A program made the translations under genes and the position numbers. From assembly GCF_030849505.1 (NCBI RefSeq), contig NZ_JAUJFI010000011.1, forward strand, positions 1-61,592: 61,592 nt of DNA, read 5' to 3'. The notes under the pieces are model-generated. The model made no database searches, was not told the DNA's origin, and saw only the letters and a program-made list of their open reading frames with translations. Positions within the stretch are counted from its first letter, which is position 1. Each line of letters starts with the position of its first letter. The stretch comes from Azospirillum isscasi (GTDB lineage Bacteria; Pseudomonadota; Alphaproteobacteria; Azospirillales; Azospirillaceae). Positions 59,984 to 61,592 of this stretch are shown one piece after another.

Positions 59984-60693
59984 CCGCTCCCCCTTTCGGT
60001 CAAACGCCAATCCCTTTCACCATGTCAAACCAGGGCTCCCGAACTTCGTCCGTCCCCGGACATGGATAAGGATTCAATTACCGGGTGAGCGCGTCCGCCC
60101 GCGGATACTCGGAAAGATTTCATTATTCTCATTTTCAGCGCCTTTCCCTGCCGACCGCTTGGTTTGTTTCTGTTGAAAGATCATCAGGAATGCTTGCGCG
60201 TCTTGCATTTGATGTTTTCAACGTTACCAGAACAGACTGGCTCGTAAATACGCACTTCGATGCACGGTTGTGCCGGGACAGCGCCTGATCCCGTACCCAT
60301 TCCGGCGTCCGAAGCGCTTGGTTTTCCAGTCCCGTACGCCTTTGTGAGGATGGGTACGGCGTAGAACGCTCATCCCCATCCTCCCGACGCGGGATCGGGC
60401 CGGCCTGTCGAAACGCCCCGCCCGCCCCTGCGCCCGAAAGAACAGGACCGAACGGCGCATGCCGGGCCGGGGTGCGCTCTGACCAACGGAAAGCCTTTCG
60501 GCGAGGGAATATTGCGCTTCCGGATGCCGGGCGCTGGAACCTCTCCGGAATACACGGAATTCGAACGGAAATACTTCAAATAGGAGGTAAAGGGAAAGGC
60601 CGACATAGTTAAATCTGCGCGGGATTGACGTTGACGGTTCTATGGGTGCAGCGCAGCATTGGGTCAGGCAAACGGGCCGGGAGACATTCATAC
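59984..60693. promoter_or_regulatory. 710-base divergent intergenic region between regulators 2 and 3
   Basis: No credible gene; frames here lack ribosome sites and family similarity. GC drops at 60090-60270. A perfect 10-bp inverted repeat, CCGTACCCAT (60291-60300) and ATGGGTACGG (60350-60359), encloses 49 bases and could be a large stem-loop or paired operator half-sites. An isolated AGGAGGTAAAGGG (about 60582) has no start codon behind it. Promoters for both flanking regulators should lie here. Confidence 0.4.
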
Positions 60694-61476
60694 ATGGTAT
60701 CGAGTGCGAAGGCGGCTCCATCGCCCCGCGGCGGCGCCAGCGGCTCCGGCCCGGCGAACGGGTCCCGGAGCATCGCGGCCCTTCTTCTGGACGAGACGCC
60801 GCTGACCCGCGAAAGCCTGTCCGCCGGGCTCGGCCTGCGCGACCCGTCGCTGCATGTGCAGACCGCGGCGTCGCTGGAGGAAGCGAAGGCGATGCTCGCC
60901 GGCGGAACCACGCCCGCGGTCGTGCTGTGCAACGTCGTCAGCCTGACCCCGCCGGGCGGCAACGTCCTCGCGACGCTGCGCGAACTCGCAGGTGCCTTCC
61001 GCGGCACCCCGCTGGTCGTCCTGTCCGAGGGGGAAGAGTCGGAGCTTCCGCTGGAAGCCTGCCGGCTGGGCGTGCGGGGATGCCTGCCGACCAGCGTCGG
61101 CCTCGCCGTCGCCCAGGAGGCGGTGCGGCTGGTGGCCAGCGGCGGCACCTTCTTCCCCTCCCCCTTCCTGCACCGCCTGATGCGGCGTGGCGAGGCCGCG
61201 GGGGGCGAGGCCGCGGGGGAAGACCCGCCCGCGCCATCCGGCGGGGCGGCGCTGACCGCGCGCCAGCGCAGCGTGCTGCAACGGCTTCGCGAAGGGAAGT
61301 CGAACCGCGTCATCGCACAGGAGCTGGGGATCAGCGAGAACACGGCGAAAGTCCATGTCCGCGGCATCCTGCGGGCGCTCGGCGCCGCCAACCGCGCCGA
61401 GGCCGTGCGCAAGGCCTGGCAGCCCGGCCAGCCCGAACCGGCGATCCGGCGGACGCTCAGCCGGGATCGGGACTGA
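60694..61476 (+). CDS. LuxR-type regulator with pseudo-receiver domain (3)
   Basis: 260 residues from ATG 60694 (MVSSAKAAPSPRGGASGSGP). Receiver-like domain from ~25: ALLLDETPLTRESLSAGLGL repeats the motif of regulator 1 almost exactly; acceptor position is Asn80 (AVVLCNVVS), Ser in VVLSEGEE, and no Lys in RGCLPTSVG. Helix-turn-helix: LTARQRSVLQRLREGKSNRV then SENTAKVHVRGILRALGAAN. The last ~20 residues are a disordered tail. Its 3' end overlaps the stop of the opposing partial gene by 20 bases. Confidence 0.87.
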   Translation: MVSSAKAAPSPRGGASGSGPANGSRSIAALLLDETPLTRESLSAGLGLRDPSLHVQTAASLEEAKAMLAGGTTPAVVLCNVVSLTPPGGNVLATLRELAGAFRGTPLVVLSEGEESELPLEACRLGVRGCLPTSVGLAVAQEAVRLVASGGTFFPSPFLHRLMRRGEAAGGEAAGEDPPAPSGGAALTARQRSVLQRLREGKSNRVIAQELGISENTAKVHVRGILRALGAANRAEAVRKAWQPGQPEPAIRRTLSRDRD

Positions 61477-61592
61477 CCGTACCGCCGCCATGGATCAGCC
61501 GCAGGGCGGCGATGACCTCCGCCAGCGGCATCCGCCCGCTCAACACCCCGCGCAGGCCGAGGCGCACCGCCGCGTCGGCCACCGCCGGGCCG
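61457..61592 (-). CDS. Receiver-like protein, C-terminal end only (5' end outside window)
   Basis: Minus-strand frame open to the window edge and stopping at TGA 61457-61459. It encodes GPAVADAAVRLGLRGVLSGR then MPLAEVIAALRLIHGGGTVS and PDPG. This is the last strand and helix of a response-regulator receiver (compare RLGVRGYI...MLEAIRLVAAGG of the neighbouring regulators); the usual Lys is again missing (GVLSGR). There is no helix-turn-helix after it, so it is either a stand-alone pseudo-receiver or a truncated regulator. The stop is inside the regulator 3 gene. Confidence 0.6.
   Translation of the reverse strand, partial: GPAVADAAVRLGLRGVLSGRMPLAEVIAALRLIHGGGTVSPDPG

Noticed and set aside
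60224..60721. 165-codon minus-strand ORF in the regulator 2-3 gap
   Set aside because: No similarity, crosses the inverted repeat and the start of regulator 3.

Overview
The window is about 69-70 % GC (estimated by eye) and reads as chromosome or large replicon of an alphaproteobacterium of the Rhodospirillales, most likely Azospirillum or a close relative. This assignment is inferred from codon use, the gene types (KdpFABC, RNase J, Anbu peptidase, TPR-glycosyltransferase fusions, GH15) and overall style; no rRNA, tRNA or marker gene proves it. No CRISPR array, rRNA, tRNA or intact insertion sequence was seen.

Layout. (1) 1-8310: 3' part of a giant secreted adhesin with Ig-like, VCBS, Calx-beta and RTX repeats; its 5' end lies outside the window. 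(2) 8438-12124: a TPR + GT9-like + GT25 fusion glycosyltransferase and a DUF6165 gene, convergent with the adhesin. (3) 12291-15713: a transposase scrap, an rRNA methyltransferase and a molybdopterin oxidoreductase. Two inverted copies of a ~175 bp multi-hairpin element (11571-11745, 15711-15886) bracket this block. (4) 15883-17517: a solitary Anbu peptidase, a 55-aa hydrophilic protein, and a non-coding stretch with a strong small-RNA candidate. (5) 17518-26340: a GntR regulator divergent from an SsuABC/TauABC-type importer, followed by an amidohydrolase, an arylmalonate-decarboxylase-like enzyme, a dihydropyrimidinase/hydantoinase and an amidase. This looks like a catabolic operon for a cyclic amide or pyrimidine-like nitrogen compound. 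(6) 26501-29207: OpgC-like acyltransferase with two SGNH-hydrolase-like proteins, all overlapping by 4 bases. (7) 29435-30435: a lower-GC glycosyltransferase followed by an IS256-type transposase scrap. (8) 30701-35415: a 27-aa membrane peptide and kdpFABC, with no kdpDE in the window. (9) 35540-37963: a TPR + sugar-transferase-like + FkbM methyltransferase fusion. (10) 38238-45300: a spermidine/putrescine-type ABC importer, 5-hydroxyisourate hydrolase (uraH), an MFS transporter and an amidase, which suggests ureide or purine nitrogen salvage. (11) 45404-50871: a hybrid sensor kinase, small proteins and a patatin-like protein. (12) 50984-54311: RNase J divergent from a BON-domain protein with a long Tyr/Gly/Arg/Ser low-complexity N-terminus. 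(13) 54370-57858: GH15 glucoamylase/trehalase-like enzyme divergent from a secreted parallel beta-helix protein. (14) 58244-61592: three LuxR-type regulators plus the end of a fourth receiver-like gene. All three complete ones have Asn where the receiver phospho-acceptor Asp should be.

Most worth following up are the small RNA near 17.4 kb with its second motif copy, the hairpin-array element with paired base changes between copies, the cluster of pseudo-receiver regulators, and the low-complexity BON protein next to RNase J. Surface polysaccharide and glycosylation functions recur across the window (three glycosyltransferase-type genes, OpgC/SGNH, GH15, beta-helix protein, giant adhesin).
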